Shown: positions 10,292-18,016 of the stretch, in pieces
How the letters are laid out: the number at the start of each line of letters is the position of its first letter
How positions within the stretch are numbered: the stretch's first letter is position 1
Origin: Bacillus amyloliquefaciens DSM 7 = ATCC 23350
Lineage (GTDB): Bacteria; Bacillota; Bacilli; Bacillales; Bacillaceae
DNA length: 64,000 bases
Reading direction: 5' to 3'
Assembly (NCBI RefSeq): GCF_000196735.1
Contig: NC_014551.1
Span: 686,501 to 750,500, forward strand
Program-made: the position numbers and the translations under genes
The notes under the pieces: model-generated
What the model saw: only the letters and a program-made list of their open reading frames with translations
Database searches by the model: none
Told to the model about the DNA's origin: nothing

Positions 10292-10330
10292 GACAAAATC
10301 CTAAAACAGTATTCGTTTTAGGATTTTGTC
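10292..10330 (+). terminator. Long hairpin after dgkB
   Basis: A perfect 15-base stem, starting GACAAAATCC and closing with GGATTTTGTC, around a 9-base loop. Only a short T stretch follows, so termination may be partial. Confidence 0.7.
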
Positions 10331-10336
10331 ATCTTT

Positions 10337-10395
10337 TCAGCGTGATCGGAAACCTTTGAAGGCCTGACAGATTTGAAGGTTTGCCAGCACGCTGA
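10337..10395 (+). other. Nested inverted repeat in the rlmCD leader
   Basis: TCAGCGTG (10337-10344) pairs with CACGCTGA (10388-10395), and inside it AAACCTTT (10350-10357) pairs with GAAGGTTT (10375-10382, one G-U), leaving a 17-base loop. The whole folds into one long hairpin with an internal loop, 35 bases before rlmCD. I do not recognise it as a known riboswitch. Confidence 0.5.
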
Positions 10396-10430
10396 AACAA
10401 GGCTATTGGTAAAACTAGAGGTGATTATAG

Positions 10431-11807
10431 ATGAAAATGAAACCCCCGGTAGAAAAAAATGAATACTATGACGTGACATTTGAGGATTTGACGCACGAAG
10501 GAGCGGGGGTCGCAAAGATTCAGGGCTTCCCGATCTTCGTGCCGAACGCCCTGCCCGAGGAAAAAGCGCAAATCAAAGTGACACGCGTCAAAAAAGGCTT
10601 CGCTTTCGGCCGCTTGATTGAGCTGAAGGAAGAAAGCCCGCACAGAACGGATGCCCCGTGCCCGATCTACAAGCAATGCGGAGGCTGCCAGCTTCAGCAC
10701 ATGACCTACGAGGGCCAGCTCTTGTTTAAACAGAAACAAGTCAAAGACGTTTTAGAACGGATCGGCAAGCTGGATCTGTCCAGTGTTATCGTGCACCCGA
10801 CACTCGGCATGGAAGACCCGTGGAACTACAGAAACAAAGCGCAGGTGCCGGTAGGAGAAAGAGAAGGCGGACTCGTCGCCGGATTTTATCAGCAAAGAAG
10901 CCATGACATCATCGACATGAGCGCCTGCCTGATTCAGCAATCTAAAAACGACGAAGCCGTCCAAGCGGTCAAAGACATTTGCGCAAATTATGGCGTCAAA
11001 GCCTACAATGAAGAACGCCACAAAGGCTGGCTCCGCCATATCATGGTGAGATACGGCGTCGTCACAGGCGAAATGATGATCGTCTTCATCACAAGAACAA
11101 GCGATTTTCCGCACAAAGCGAAGATCATCGAAGACATCACGGCGCAATTTCCGCACGTCAAATCAATCGTGCAAAACATCAACCCAAACAAAACAAACGT
11201 GATCTTCGGAAACGAAACAAGCGTCATCTGGGGCGAAGAATACATCTACGACCTCATCGGAGACGTCAAATTCGCCATCTCCGCCAGATCGTTCTATCAG
11301 GTCAACCCGGAACAGACAAAAGTGCTCTACGACAAAGCGCTTGAGTACGCAGAGCTTCAAGGCAAAGAAACCGTCATCGACGCCTACTGCGGCATCGGAA
11401 CCATTTCTCTTTTCTTGGCGAAGCAGGCGAAAAAAGTATACGGCGTCGAAATCGTGCCGGAAGCCATCGAGGATGCGAAACGCAACGCTGAGCTGAACGG
11501 TATCACAAACGCGGAATTCGCAGTCGGAGAAGCAGAAACCGTGATTCCAAAGTGGTACGAAGAAGGCATCACGGCCGACACCCTTGTCGTCGACCCGCCA
11601 AGAAAAGGCTGCGACGAAGCCCTCCTGCGGACGATCATCGAGATGAAACCGAAGCGGGTGGTGTACGTGTCATGTAATCCTGGCACGCTTGCAAGAGACC
11701 TGCGGGTGCTTGAGGATGGCGGATATCAGACCCTCGAAGTGCAGCCGGTGGATATGTTCCCGCATACGAATCATGTGGAGTGTGTGGCAAAGCTCGAATT
11801 GAAATAA
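10431..11807 (+). CDS. rlmCD: 23S rRNA (uracil-C5)-methyltransferase RlmCD
   Basis: 458-residue RNA m5U methylase; the B. subtilis enzyme (YefA) methylates both U747 and U1939 of 23S rRNA. An N-terminal TRAM domain (~10-68) is followed by the iron-sulphur cysteines C77, C83 and C86 in [14 protein letters not shown]; the fourth ligand is probably the Cys in DMSACLIQ. The SAM site is [14 protein letters not shown], and the catalytic end has VDPPRKG and the nucleophile Cys in [13 protein letters not shown]. The ATG at 10431 follows AGAGGTGATTATAG. It is followed by a terminator and then by the accessory island, so it marks the edge of the core. Confidence 0.96.
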   Translation: MKMKPPVEKNEYYDVTFEDLTHEGAGVAKIQGFPIFVPNALPEEKAQIKVTRVKKGFAFGRLIELKEESPHRTDAPCPIYKQCGGCQLQHMTYEGQLLFKQKQVKDVLERIGKLDLSSVIVHPTLGMEDPWNYRNKAQVPVGEREGGLVAGFYQQRSHDIIDMSACLIQQSKNDEAVQAVKDICANYGVKAYNEERHKGWLRHIMVRYGVVTGEMMIVFITRTSDFPHKAKIIEDITAQFPHVKSIVQNINPNKTNVIFGNETSVIWGEEYIYDLIGDVKFAISARSFYQVNPEQTKVLYDKALEYAELQGKETVIDAYCGIGTISLFLAKQAKKVYGVEIVPEAIEDAKRNAELNGITNAEFAVGEAETVIPKWYEEGITADTLVVDPPRKGCDEALLRTIIEMKPKRVVYVSCNPGTLARDLRVLEDGGYQTLEVQPVDMFPHTNHVECVAKLELK

Positions 11808-11843
11808 AGCAGTGTTCTCTTTTTGAGAACGCTGCTTTTTTTA
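11808..11843 (+). terminator. Terminator of rlmCD
   Basis: AGCAGTGTTCTC and GAGAACGCTGCT form the stem, followed by a T run. It starts immediately after the rlmCD stop codon. Confidence 0.9.
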
Positions 11844-11906
11844 TATTAGTATGTGAAGGATCCTTTTTAATTATTAATTACAAAGAGCATATTAAAACAG
11901 ATTAAT

Positions 11907-11935
11907 TTGAAGAAAAATGGTATTCTCAATATAAC
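11907..11935 (+). promoter_or_regulatory. Probable promoter of the DUF2075 gene
   Basis: TTGAAG (11907-11912), 17 bases, TATAAC (11930-11935), about 67 bases before the start codon. A palindrome overlaps the -10. Confidence 0.5.
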
Positions 11936-11948
11936 TCAATTTAGTTAT
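11931..11948. promoter_or_regulatory. Palindromic operator candidate
   Basis: ATAACT-N6-AGTTAT, a perfect 18-base inverted repeat covering the -10 and start region of the DUF2075 gene. A second, offset pair (ACTCAA and TTGAGT) overlaps it. This is the form of a repressor site; no repressor gene is adjacent. Confidence 0.45.
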
Positions 11949-12001
11949 TTTGAGTGGCGAATTATAGAGATAACGTAAAAAGTTAATGAAAAGGTGAAAC
12001 A

Positions 12002-13954
12002 ATGATAGTCTATGAAGCTACAAAAGAAGAGTTTTTAAGTGATGTGTTTGACGATAAGTTGGTAACAAATATTTGTAAAAACTACAATGATAAAATTGGC
12101 AAAATCAATGAGAGAGAGGTTAGATCTTGGGATAACTCTATGCAGTATATGTATAGGGTATTAAGTGATAGAGAAATTCCTAAGGACGCAGGAATTGCTA
12201 TTGAGTTCAAAATACCCAATACTTCAAAGCGTATTGATTTTCTTATATCTGGATCAGATAAGAATGATCGTTCATCTGTTGTGATTGTGGAACTTAAACA
12301 ATGGGAGAAGGTAGAGAAAATTGATAGTAAAGAGGCCATCGTTAAAACGTTTATAAATAAAGGAATTCGCGAAACAACCCATCCATCTTATCAAGCCTGG
12401 TCATACGCATCGTTAATAAAGGATTACAATGAAAATGCGCAAAAAGAAGATATCAACCTATATCCTTGTACATACTTACATAACTATTTGAATCAGGGTA
12501 CAGACGATCCATTAACTGATTCAATATATGAATATTATATAAAAGAAGCTCCGGTTTTTATCAAAGGTGATTCAGGTAAGCTTCGTGATTTCATTAAAAA
12601 GTATATTAAGTATGGAGACAGCAAAGAAATCCTATATACAATAGATAAAGGAAGAATACGGCCTTCAAAGTCTCTTCAAGATTCGTTAAACAGTATGCTT
12701 CAAGGTAATCGAGAGTTTATGATGATTGATAATCAAAAAGTTGTGTATGAGACGGCCTTACATTTGGCGAATGAGGCATTACGTACAAACACTAAACAAG
12801 TTTTAGTTGTAGAAGGCGGGCCAGGTACAGGAAAATCTGTTCTTGCTGTAAATTTATTAGTAGAAGCAACAAACCGAAGTCTCGTTGCACAATATGTAAC
12901 AAAAAATGCAGCTCCCAGAAATGTATATGCTACTAAGTTAAAACAAAACTTTCGGAAAGGGCACATTGATAATTTATTTAAAGGATCGGGCAGTTATGTC
13001 AATGCTCCATCAGGTGAATTTGACGTTTTAATTGTTGATGAGGCGCATCGATTAAATGAGAAATCCGGTTTATTTAATAACCTTGGGGAAAATCAAATTA
13101 AGGAAATAATAAATGCTTCCAAACTTTCTGTTTTTTTCATAGATGAACATCAAAGAGTAACGTTAAAAGATATTGGCAGTACTGATACAATCCTTAAATT
13201 CTCAAAAGAATTAGATGCTCAGGTTACAAATATGAAACTGGATTCACAGTTTCGTTGCAATGGTTCAGATGGTTATATAAGCTGGTTAGATGATGTTCTT
13301 CAAATTCGGGAAACTGCGAATTCTAATTATATTGGAATGAACTACGATTTTCGTATATATAGAAATCCAAATGAATTGCGTAAACAGATAGAAGATCTGA
13401 ATAAAGTTAATAATAAAGCTCGAATAGTTGCTGGTTACTGTTGGGATTGGGTGAAGGAAGGAAAAGCTAAAACAGAATTTCATGATATAGAGATTCCTGA
13501 ATATCAATTCGGAATGAGTTGGAATTTAAATAACTCAGACACGTGGGCAATTGACGAAGATTCTATTAATGAAATAGGTTGTATACACACATGCCAAGGT
13601 TTGGAATTTGATTATGTAGGTGTAATTATAGGAAATGATCTAGTGTGCAGGGATGGAGTAGTATTGACTGATCATTCAAAGCGGGCGAAAACAGATACCT
13701 CCTTACGTGGTTTGAAGAAAATGCTAAAGCAAAATTCAGAAGAAGCTGAGAAGCTTGCAGACGAAATTATTCGCAACACATACAGAACTTTGATGACCCG
13801 GGGACAAAAAGGCTGTTTTATTTATTGTATAGACAAACAATTAGAAAATTACTTTTTTAAAAGGCTGAAACATATGCAAATGAATTACAAAGAGAATGAG
13901 TTCTTTAAGTCTTCATTAGTTGCTGAAGAAAAAGCCACATATAAGCACCAATGA
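12002..13954 (+). CDS. DUF2075 (schlafen-3-like) helicase-like ATPase with N-terminal nuclease-like domain
   Basis: 650 residues, function unproven. Residues ~60-110 look like a PD-(D/E)XK nuclease core: E69, D79 in RIDFLI, then E97-x-K99 in VVIVELKQW. Residues ~265-610 form a superfamily-1-like helicase/ATPase (DUF2075): Walker A GGPGTGKS at 272-279, Walker B VDEAHR at 345-350, FIDEHQRV near 382, QFRCNGSDGYISWLDDVL at 416-433, CQGLEFD at 531-537 and YRTLMTRGQKG at 594-604. All key residues are intact. No signal or membrane segment is seen. The gene stands alone and is clearly more AT-rich than rlmCD before it, which points to transfer. Anti-phage defence or nucleic-acid processing is a guess from architecture and location. 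Confidence 0.85.
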   Translation: MIVYEATKEEFLSDVFDDKLVTNICKNYNDKIGKINEREVRSWDNSMQYMYRVLSDREIPKDAGIAIEFKIPNTSKRIDFLISGSDKNDRSSVVIVELKQWEKVEKIDSKEAIVKTFINKGIRETTHPSYQAWSYASLIKDYNENAQKEDINLYPCTYLHNYLNQGTDDPLTDSIYEYYIKEAPVFIKGDSGKLRDFIKKYIKYGDSKEILYTIDKGRIRPSKSLQDSLNSMLQGNREFMMIDNQKVVYETALHLANEALRTNTKQVLVVEGGPGTGKSVLAVNLLVEATNRSLVAQYVTKNAAPRNVYATKLKQNFRKGHIDNLFKGSGSYVNAPSGEFDVLIVDEAHRLNEKSGLFNNLGENQIKEIINASKLSVFFIDEHQRVTLKDIGSTDTILKFSKELDAQVTNMKLDSQFRCNGSDGYISWLDDVLQIRETANSNYIGMNYDFRIYRNPNELRKQIEDLNKVNNKARIVAGYCWDWVKEGKAKTEFHDIEIPEYQFGMSWNLNNSDTWAIDEDSINEIGCIHTCQGLEFDYVGVIIGNDLVCRDGVVLTDHSKRAKTDTSLRGLKKMLKQNSEEAEKLADEIIRNTYRTLMTRGQKGCFIYCIDKQLENYFFKRLKHMQMNYKENEFFKSSLVAEEKATYKHQ

Positions 13955-14376
13955 AACCTTTTTTAATTATTTATTAAAACGGAATTGGGAAAAACATCAC
14001 GCTATGATCTTATACCTTTAAAAAGAGCAGGGAGGCAAGATTTTGCGATAACTGTTAAAGGCTTTTTAACGAATGCGACTAAAATTTCTACCGTTTTTGC
14101 AGAAAAAGAAAAATCTATTTGTGCAGGAGATCCTTACAAAGCTTCTCAACAAAGTGGCGATGGTTAATGACTTGGGGAATTAAAGCATAATATTAACGTA
14201 AAACGATAAAAAGGCTTCTTTTAAGAAGCCTTTTTATGTGCGTATACCTTCATAATCAAGATAATTATTTATAAAAAGATAATAAAGTTGGATAAAAATG
14301 AGAAAAATCCTAGCGGCAAAGTCGATATAAAGTTAGTGGTCAACGGCATAAAATCTTACTTTTCGAGGTGAACAGA
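13955..14376. other. Gap between DUF2075 gene and ABC exporter
   Basis: No firm gene. A 60-codon open frame from a TTG at 13985 to 14167 has no good ribosome site and resembles nothing I know; it may be a gene remnant. A perfect hairpin terminator lies at 14208-14235. The AT-rich stretch after it should hold the promoter of the ABC genes, but no clear hexamer pair stands out. Confidence 0.55.
14208..14235. terminator. Palindromic terminator
   Basis: Perfect inverted repeat built on AAAAAGGCTTCTT with T and A runs at its ends, so it can act in either direction. It closes the DUF2075 transcription unit. Confidence 0.8.
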
Positions 14377-15330
14377 ATGGGAGAAGAACAAGACATTATT
14401 ACAGTAACGGATCTGCGCAAAAAATACGGATCATTTGAAGCAGTTAAAGGGATATCCTTTTCTGTCAAACGCGGTGAGCTGTTTGCATTTCTGGGAACGA
14501 ACGGTGCGGGGAAATCAACCACTATTGACATTCTCTGTACACTGATCAAAAAGACATCCGGAAAAGTGGTAATTGACGGTTTTACGCTTGGTGAGGGGAA
14601 AGAGAACAATCATATCCGCAAAAAGATTGGGGTTGTCTTTCAAGAGAGTATTTTGGATGAACGATTGACCGTATTTGAAAATATCATGAATCGCGGACAA
14701 TATTATCATTTAAGCAAAGCACAAGTTCAGGAAAACTATCAGTTTGTATCAGACTATTTAAAATTGGATGATATTAAGGAGAAAAAATACAGCGATTTGT
14801 CAGGCGGACAAAGAAGAAGAGCGGATATTGCCCGCGCCATCATCCATAAACCGACCATATTATTTTTAGATGAGCCTACGACAGGTCTTGACCCGCAAAC
14901 GAGGGTATTTGTCTGGAATGCGATTAAAAGGCTGCAGGAAGAAACAAACATGACGATCTTTTTAACGACCCATTACATGGAAGAGGCCGCTGTGGCTGAT
15001 AACGTTGTGGTCATCAAAGAAGGACGGCTGATTGCAGAGGGCACACCGAGTCAGCTGAAAGATCAATATGCGTTTGACAGTCTGCATATTTTGTTTAAGC
15101 AAGACGTTGATCCGACGGCATGGTTTGAAAGTAAACAACTGGCCTTTACGGTTAAAAACTCTATTTATTCTCTTCGTGTAGAGTCCACTCTCCATGCGTT
15201 TGACATTTTGAAAAGTCTTGAAGGAAAAGTCGAATCTTTCGAGGTGATCAAAGGGAATATGGATGATGTGTTTATCCATATTATCGAAGAACAAGGAAGC
15301 ACTTTGCCAGTAAAGGGGAGCATTGCGTAA
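14377..15330 (+). CDS. ABC transporter ATP-binding protein (ABC-2 exporter type)
   Basis: 317-residue ATPase that would power the permease encoded directly downstream. Walker A is GTNGAGKSTTID (~43-54), the signature LSGGQRRRADIARA (~145) and Walker B ILFLDEPTTGLD (~165), followed by the switch His in LTTHYMEEA. The C-terminal ~90 residues are the extension typical of DrrA/bacteriocin-export ATPases. ATG 14377 is preferred over GTG 14368 because CGAGGTG at 14364-14370 is the ribosome site. It ends where the permease gene begins. The substrate is unknown; a lipid, drug or peptide is possible. Confidence 0.9.
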   Translation: MGEEQDIITVTDLRKKYGSFEAVKGISFSVKRGELFAFLGTNGAGKSTTIDILCTLIKKTSGKVVIDGFTLGEGKENNHIRKKIGVVFQESILDERLTVFENIMNRGQYYHLSKAQVQENYQFVSDYLKLDDIKEKKYSDLSGGQRRRADIARAIIHKPTILFLDEPTTGLDPQTRVFVWNAIKRLQEETNMTIFLTTHYMEEAAVADNVVVIKEGRLIAEGTPSQLKDQYAFDSLHILFKQDVDPTAWFESKQLAFTVKNSIYSLRVESTLHAFDILKSLEGKVESFEVIKGNMDDVFIHIIEEQGSTLPVKGSIA

Positions 15331-16206
15331 ATGAAGTCTTTATCCAGTTTAATCAGCAGAAACATAAAAATCTACTTCCGTGATCGAACGCTTTTGCTTC
15401 TTTCTCTGCTGTCAGTATTTATCGTCATTCTGTTATATGCCGTGTTCTTGCAGCAGACACAGCTGGACGCCATTAAGGCGCTGGTTGGTTCGACAGATGA
15501 TTCCAAAGCCATGGTGAACGAATGGATGGTGGCGGGATTGCTGTCCATTACAGCTGTAACAACGACTTTAGGCGCTTTCGGAATTATGGTGAAAGATAAA
15601 GAAAGCAAGAGAACGTATGACTTTTTAACAGCTCCTTTATCCAGAGCGACCATTCAATTGAGCTACGTCATTCATTCATTTGTTATCGGCTTGATCTTTT
15701 CCTTCATCGCCTTTTTAGGCTGTGAAATTTTTCTCGTTTCAACAGGCAGCAAGCTTTTAAGCGGAGCTGATATACTTGAAGTATTGGGTATCATCATTCT
15801 TTCAGTTGCTTTGTCAAGCTCCATTAATTTATTTTTAACGCTGTTTATTCACACACAAAATGCATTTTCAACGTTAAGTACGATCGTCGGAACAGCCATC
15901 GGTTTTTTATGCGGAGTATATGTACCGATCGGCGGCGTACCGGTGTTTGTACAGAAGATTATTATGTATTTCCCTATCAGCCACACCGCTGTTCTGTTCA
16001 GAAAAGCGTTTATGACGGACTCGGTTGATAAAGTATTTAAACATGCTTCTGCGGACCAAATACAGGAATATGAAAAGCATTACGGGATCGTCTACAAGTT
16101 AAACGGCCATTTTATCAGTACGGCTGCAAGCTTATGGATCATTGTTATTACAGCTATCATATTTACCGTCATATCTATTTTCATATTTAAAAAACAAAAT
16201 AAATGA
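15331..16206 (+). CDS. ABC-2 type transporter permease
   Basis: 291-residue membrane protein with about six hydrophobic segments. The first is at ~20-40 (LLLLSLLSVFIVILLYAVF), then a group between ~70 and 210, and the last at ~265-285. The order, cytoplasmic N-terminus followed by a long first loop, fits the ABC-2 exporter fold. It starts on the base after the ATPase stop codon, so the two are surely co-translated and form one exporter. Base composition is lower in GC than core genes here. It is followed by a good terminator. The substrate cannot be told from the sequence. Confidence 0.88.
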   Translation: MKSLSSLISRNIKIYFRDRTLLLLSLLSVFIVILLYAVFLQQTQLDAIKALVGSTDDSKAMVNEWMVAGLLSITAVTTTLGAFGIMVKDKESKRTYDFLTAPLSRATIQLSYVIHSFVIGLIFSFIAFLGCEIFLVSTGSKLLSGADILEVLGIIILSVALSSSINLFLTLFIHTQNAFSTLSTIVGTAIGFLCGVYVPIGGVPVFVQKIIMYFPISHTAVLFRKAFMTDSVDKVFKHASADQIQEYEKHYGIVYKLNGHFISTAASLWIIVITAIIFTVISIFIFKKQNK

Positions 16207-16233
16207 CCTCTTCAGACTATACATAAGGATTTA

Positions 16234-16270
16234 ACAGGCAGCATCCGTTTATGGGGTGCTGCCTGTTTTG
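16234..16270 (+). terminator. Terminator of the ABC operon
   Basis: ACAGGCAGCA pairs with TGCTGCCTGT over a 13-base loop, followed by TTTT. It overlaps the 3' end of a decayed DUF600 gene on the other strand. Confidence 0.8.
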
Positions 16271-16500
16271 AAAGAAAACTTGAATACGTTATGTAAGTCA
16301 AATAACAGCCCCTCATTGACATGAAAATGTTCTGGAATGTTTTGAAAATAGATATAATCCTCACTTTGGGGGGTATTAAAATAAAAGAAAACCTCAGATG
16401 AATCGTCGAGAATTTCCGCATAAAGAAAGACCTTTTACCATCCAGAAGGAATGATTTTTTCGTTAATGCCTTCAGCTATCTGTTGATATAATTCACCCAT
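16249..16500 (-). pseudogene. Decayed DUF600 (YezG-like) immunity gene, copy 4
   Basis: Read from the ATG at 16500, the frame gives MGELYQQIAEGINEKIIPSGW, then a TAA at 16435-16437, then KVFLYAEILDDSSEVFFYFN and DYIYFQNIPEHFHVNEG. This aligns with the two intact neighbours (AEKINDMIPSEW ... YAEILDDSREVYFFFN ... YSHDIPEHFQV). The expected more upstream ATG behind GGAGGC is out of frame. The C-terminal half is gone, replaced by the terminator of the ABC operon. Lesions seen: a frameshift near the start, an in-frame stop and a 3' deletion. Confidence 0.8.
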
Positions 16501-16551
16501 TTTTGCAGTTTCATGATGCCTCCAGTCTTTATTATTGATTTAGATAAGTAA

Positions 16552-16999
16552 TTAAAAATCCTCTTCTTCCTCGTCTACAGGCAAAATTCCAAGGGTTTTT
16601 ATTCCCTTAATGCAATTCTTTGATCCCCATCTAACTCAAATGCCAAAATATCGTCATCATTATAATCAAGTTAGAATTGACCATTGCTCTCCAATGTTAA
16701 TGTAAGTTAGTCCAGACCTGATCAATATTATTTTTGTGCTCAACTCTTAATTCCTCAAAAATTTCACGGATTTCCCTTAATAAAGTTTTGAAGACATTTT
16801 TACTTACGCTGTAATGGCTAAGTATATCTTGTGAATAAATAATTTGATTATTTTCTGGTGTTCTGAAGTAAAAAAGAACCATGGTAGAGTCATTTAATAC
16901 TTCTGCATAAAGGTAAATTTTTGTCCATTCACAAGGTATGATGTCATTTAATTTCTGACTAATAAGCTGGTACAAATCTTGCGTTTTTTTAGTCTCCAA
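16552..16999 (-). pseudogene. Decayed DUF600 (YezG-like) immunity gene, copy 3
   Basis: From a TTG at 16999 behind GGAGGTG the frame runs METKKTQDLYQLISQKLNDI onward and matches the family through QVWTNLH, then stops. Shifting frame near 16700 restores the rest: LTLESNGQF, stop, LDYNDDDILAFELDGDQRIA, stop, KPLGILPVDEEEEDF. That is one frameshift and two in-frame stops (16671-16673 and 16599-16601). The intact N-terminal ~100 residues may still be translated, but the conserved DYDYEDVLA region is lost. Confidence 0.8.
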
Positions 17000-17033
17000 T
17001 CTTTCACCTCCAGCCATCGAGAAATCCTAGTTA

Positions 17034-17060
17034 TCAAAAATAGCCCAGCAGAGAAGGGCT
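17034..17060 (-). terminator. Terminator after the second DUF600 gene
   Basis: On the minus strand AGCCC pairs with GGGCT over a 9-base loop and is followed by ATTTTTG. It would end the yeeF-immunity transcript before the two decayed copies. Confidence 0.5.
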
Positions 17061-17076
17061 GAGCCATTTTTTTGAT

Positions 17077-17547
17077 TTATAGACCGAAGTAGTTTATTAC
17101 AAATTCTTTATCGTTCTCATCTTTAGGCAATATCCCTAAATTTTGATATTTCCAAACATCTCGTCTTTGAAGGTCATCAAGTTCAGAGGATAAAACATCA
17201 TCATAATTATAATCAATTGAAAACTTTCCGGTGTTTTCTAATTTTAAAGTGAGATTAGTCCAAATATCTTGGTTGCCTAGTTTAAATTCTTCTTTTAGTT
17301 CTTCAAATAGCTCTTGAAGTTCAATTAGCAGTTGATCGTAAATCTCTTCACTCACATCAAAGTGTTCAGGTATATAATGAGAAAATAAATAATCACTGTT
17401 ATTTGGTGTTGTAAAATAAAAGTATATATCCGCTGAGTCCTCAAGTATTTCAGCATATAAAATGATCTTTTCCCATTGAGATGGAATCATTTCATTTAGA
17501 TGTTCAGCAATCTTTTGATATAGTTCACCAATTTTTTCATTGTTCAT
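17077..17547 (-). CDS. DUF600/YezG-family immunity protein, copy 2
   Basis: 156 residues, intact. It is close to the first copy: ELYQKIAEHLNEMIPSQW at the start, YAEILEDSADIYFYF in the middle and FSIDYNYDDVLSSELDDLQ near the C-terminus. The protein is acidic and has no signal peptide, as expected of a cytoplasmic antidote that binds a toxin nuclease domain. Its ATG lies inside the last codons of copy 1 (11-base overlap), so translation is coupled. Divergence from copy 1 suggests it neutralises a related but different toxin. It is AT-rich compared with yeeF. Confidence 0.88.
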   Translation of the reverse strand: MNNEKIGELYQKIAEHLNEMIPSQWEKIILYAEILEDSADIYFYFTTPNNSDYLFSHYIPEHFDVSEEIYDQLLIELQELFEELKEEFKLGNQDIWTNLTLKLENTGKFSIDYNYDDVLSSELDDLQRRDVWKYQNLGILPKDENDKEFVINYFGL

Positions 17548-18016
17548 TTAGATATTGTTCAAGGAACTTTCTGCTGCTCTCGCTTATTGGCGTAATTCCC
17601 AAGTGCTTATATTCCCAAATTACTTGTCGCTCAGTATCAGTATATTTTGAAGCGAGTACATCTTCATAATCATAATCGATTGAGAATTCACCGTTTCTAT
17701 CTAAATTTAGTGTGAGGTTAGTCCAAATATCTGAAGATTGCTTTTTAAATTCATCCCTTAATTCATCAAATAAATCTTGAAGGTCTAGTAGCATATTTTT
17801 GTAAATTCGATTACTTACTTGAAAATGTTCTGGAATATCGTGTGAATAAATATATTCTTCGTCTTCTTGTGTGTTAAAGAAAAAATAAACTTCTCTGGAG
17901 TCGTCCAAAATTTCGGCATATAAAGTAACCCTCATCCATTCGGAGGGAATCATATCATTTATTTTTTCAGCAATCTTTTGATATAGTTGTTCCATTTTTG
18001 AAGTTTCCATTTTCAT
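17537..18016 (-). CDS. yezG: Immunity protein YezG (DUF600), antidote of YeeF
   Basis: 159 residues. In B. subtilis YezG protects the producer from the YeeF toxin and is encoded directly downstream, as here. Conserved stretches are EQLYQKIAEKINDMIPSEW, YAEILDDSREVYFFFN, IWTNLTLNLDRNGEFSIDYD and the ending RKFLEQYLNEQ. The start overlaps the yeeF stop by one base, so the pair is co-translated; a second ATG at 18010 sits better behind GGAGG and could be the true start. It precedes the second immunity gene with an 11-base overlap. Confidence 0.9.
   Translation of the reverse strand: MKMETSKMEQLYQKIAEKINDMIPSEWMRVTLYAEILDDSREVYFFFNTQEDEEYIYSHDIPEHFQVSNRIYKNMLLDLQDLFDELRDEFKKQSSDIWTNLTLNLDRNGEFSIDYDYEDVLASKYTDTERQVIWEYKHLGITPISESSRKFLEQYLNEQ

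Noticed and set aside
13985..14167. 60-codon open frame after the DUF2075 gene
   Set aside because: TTG start without a ribosome site and no recognisable similarity; kept only as a note in the gap entry.
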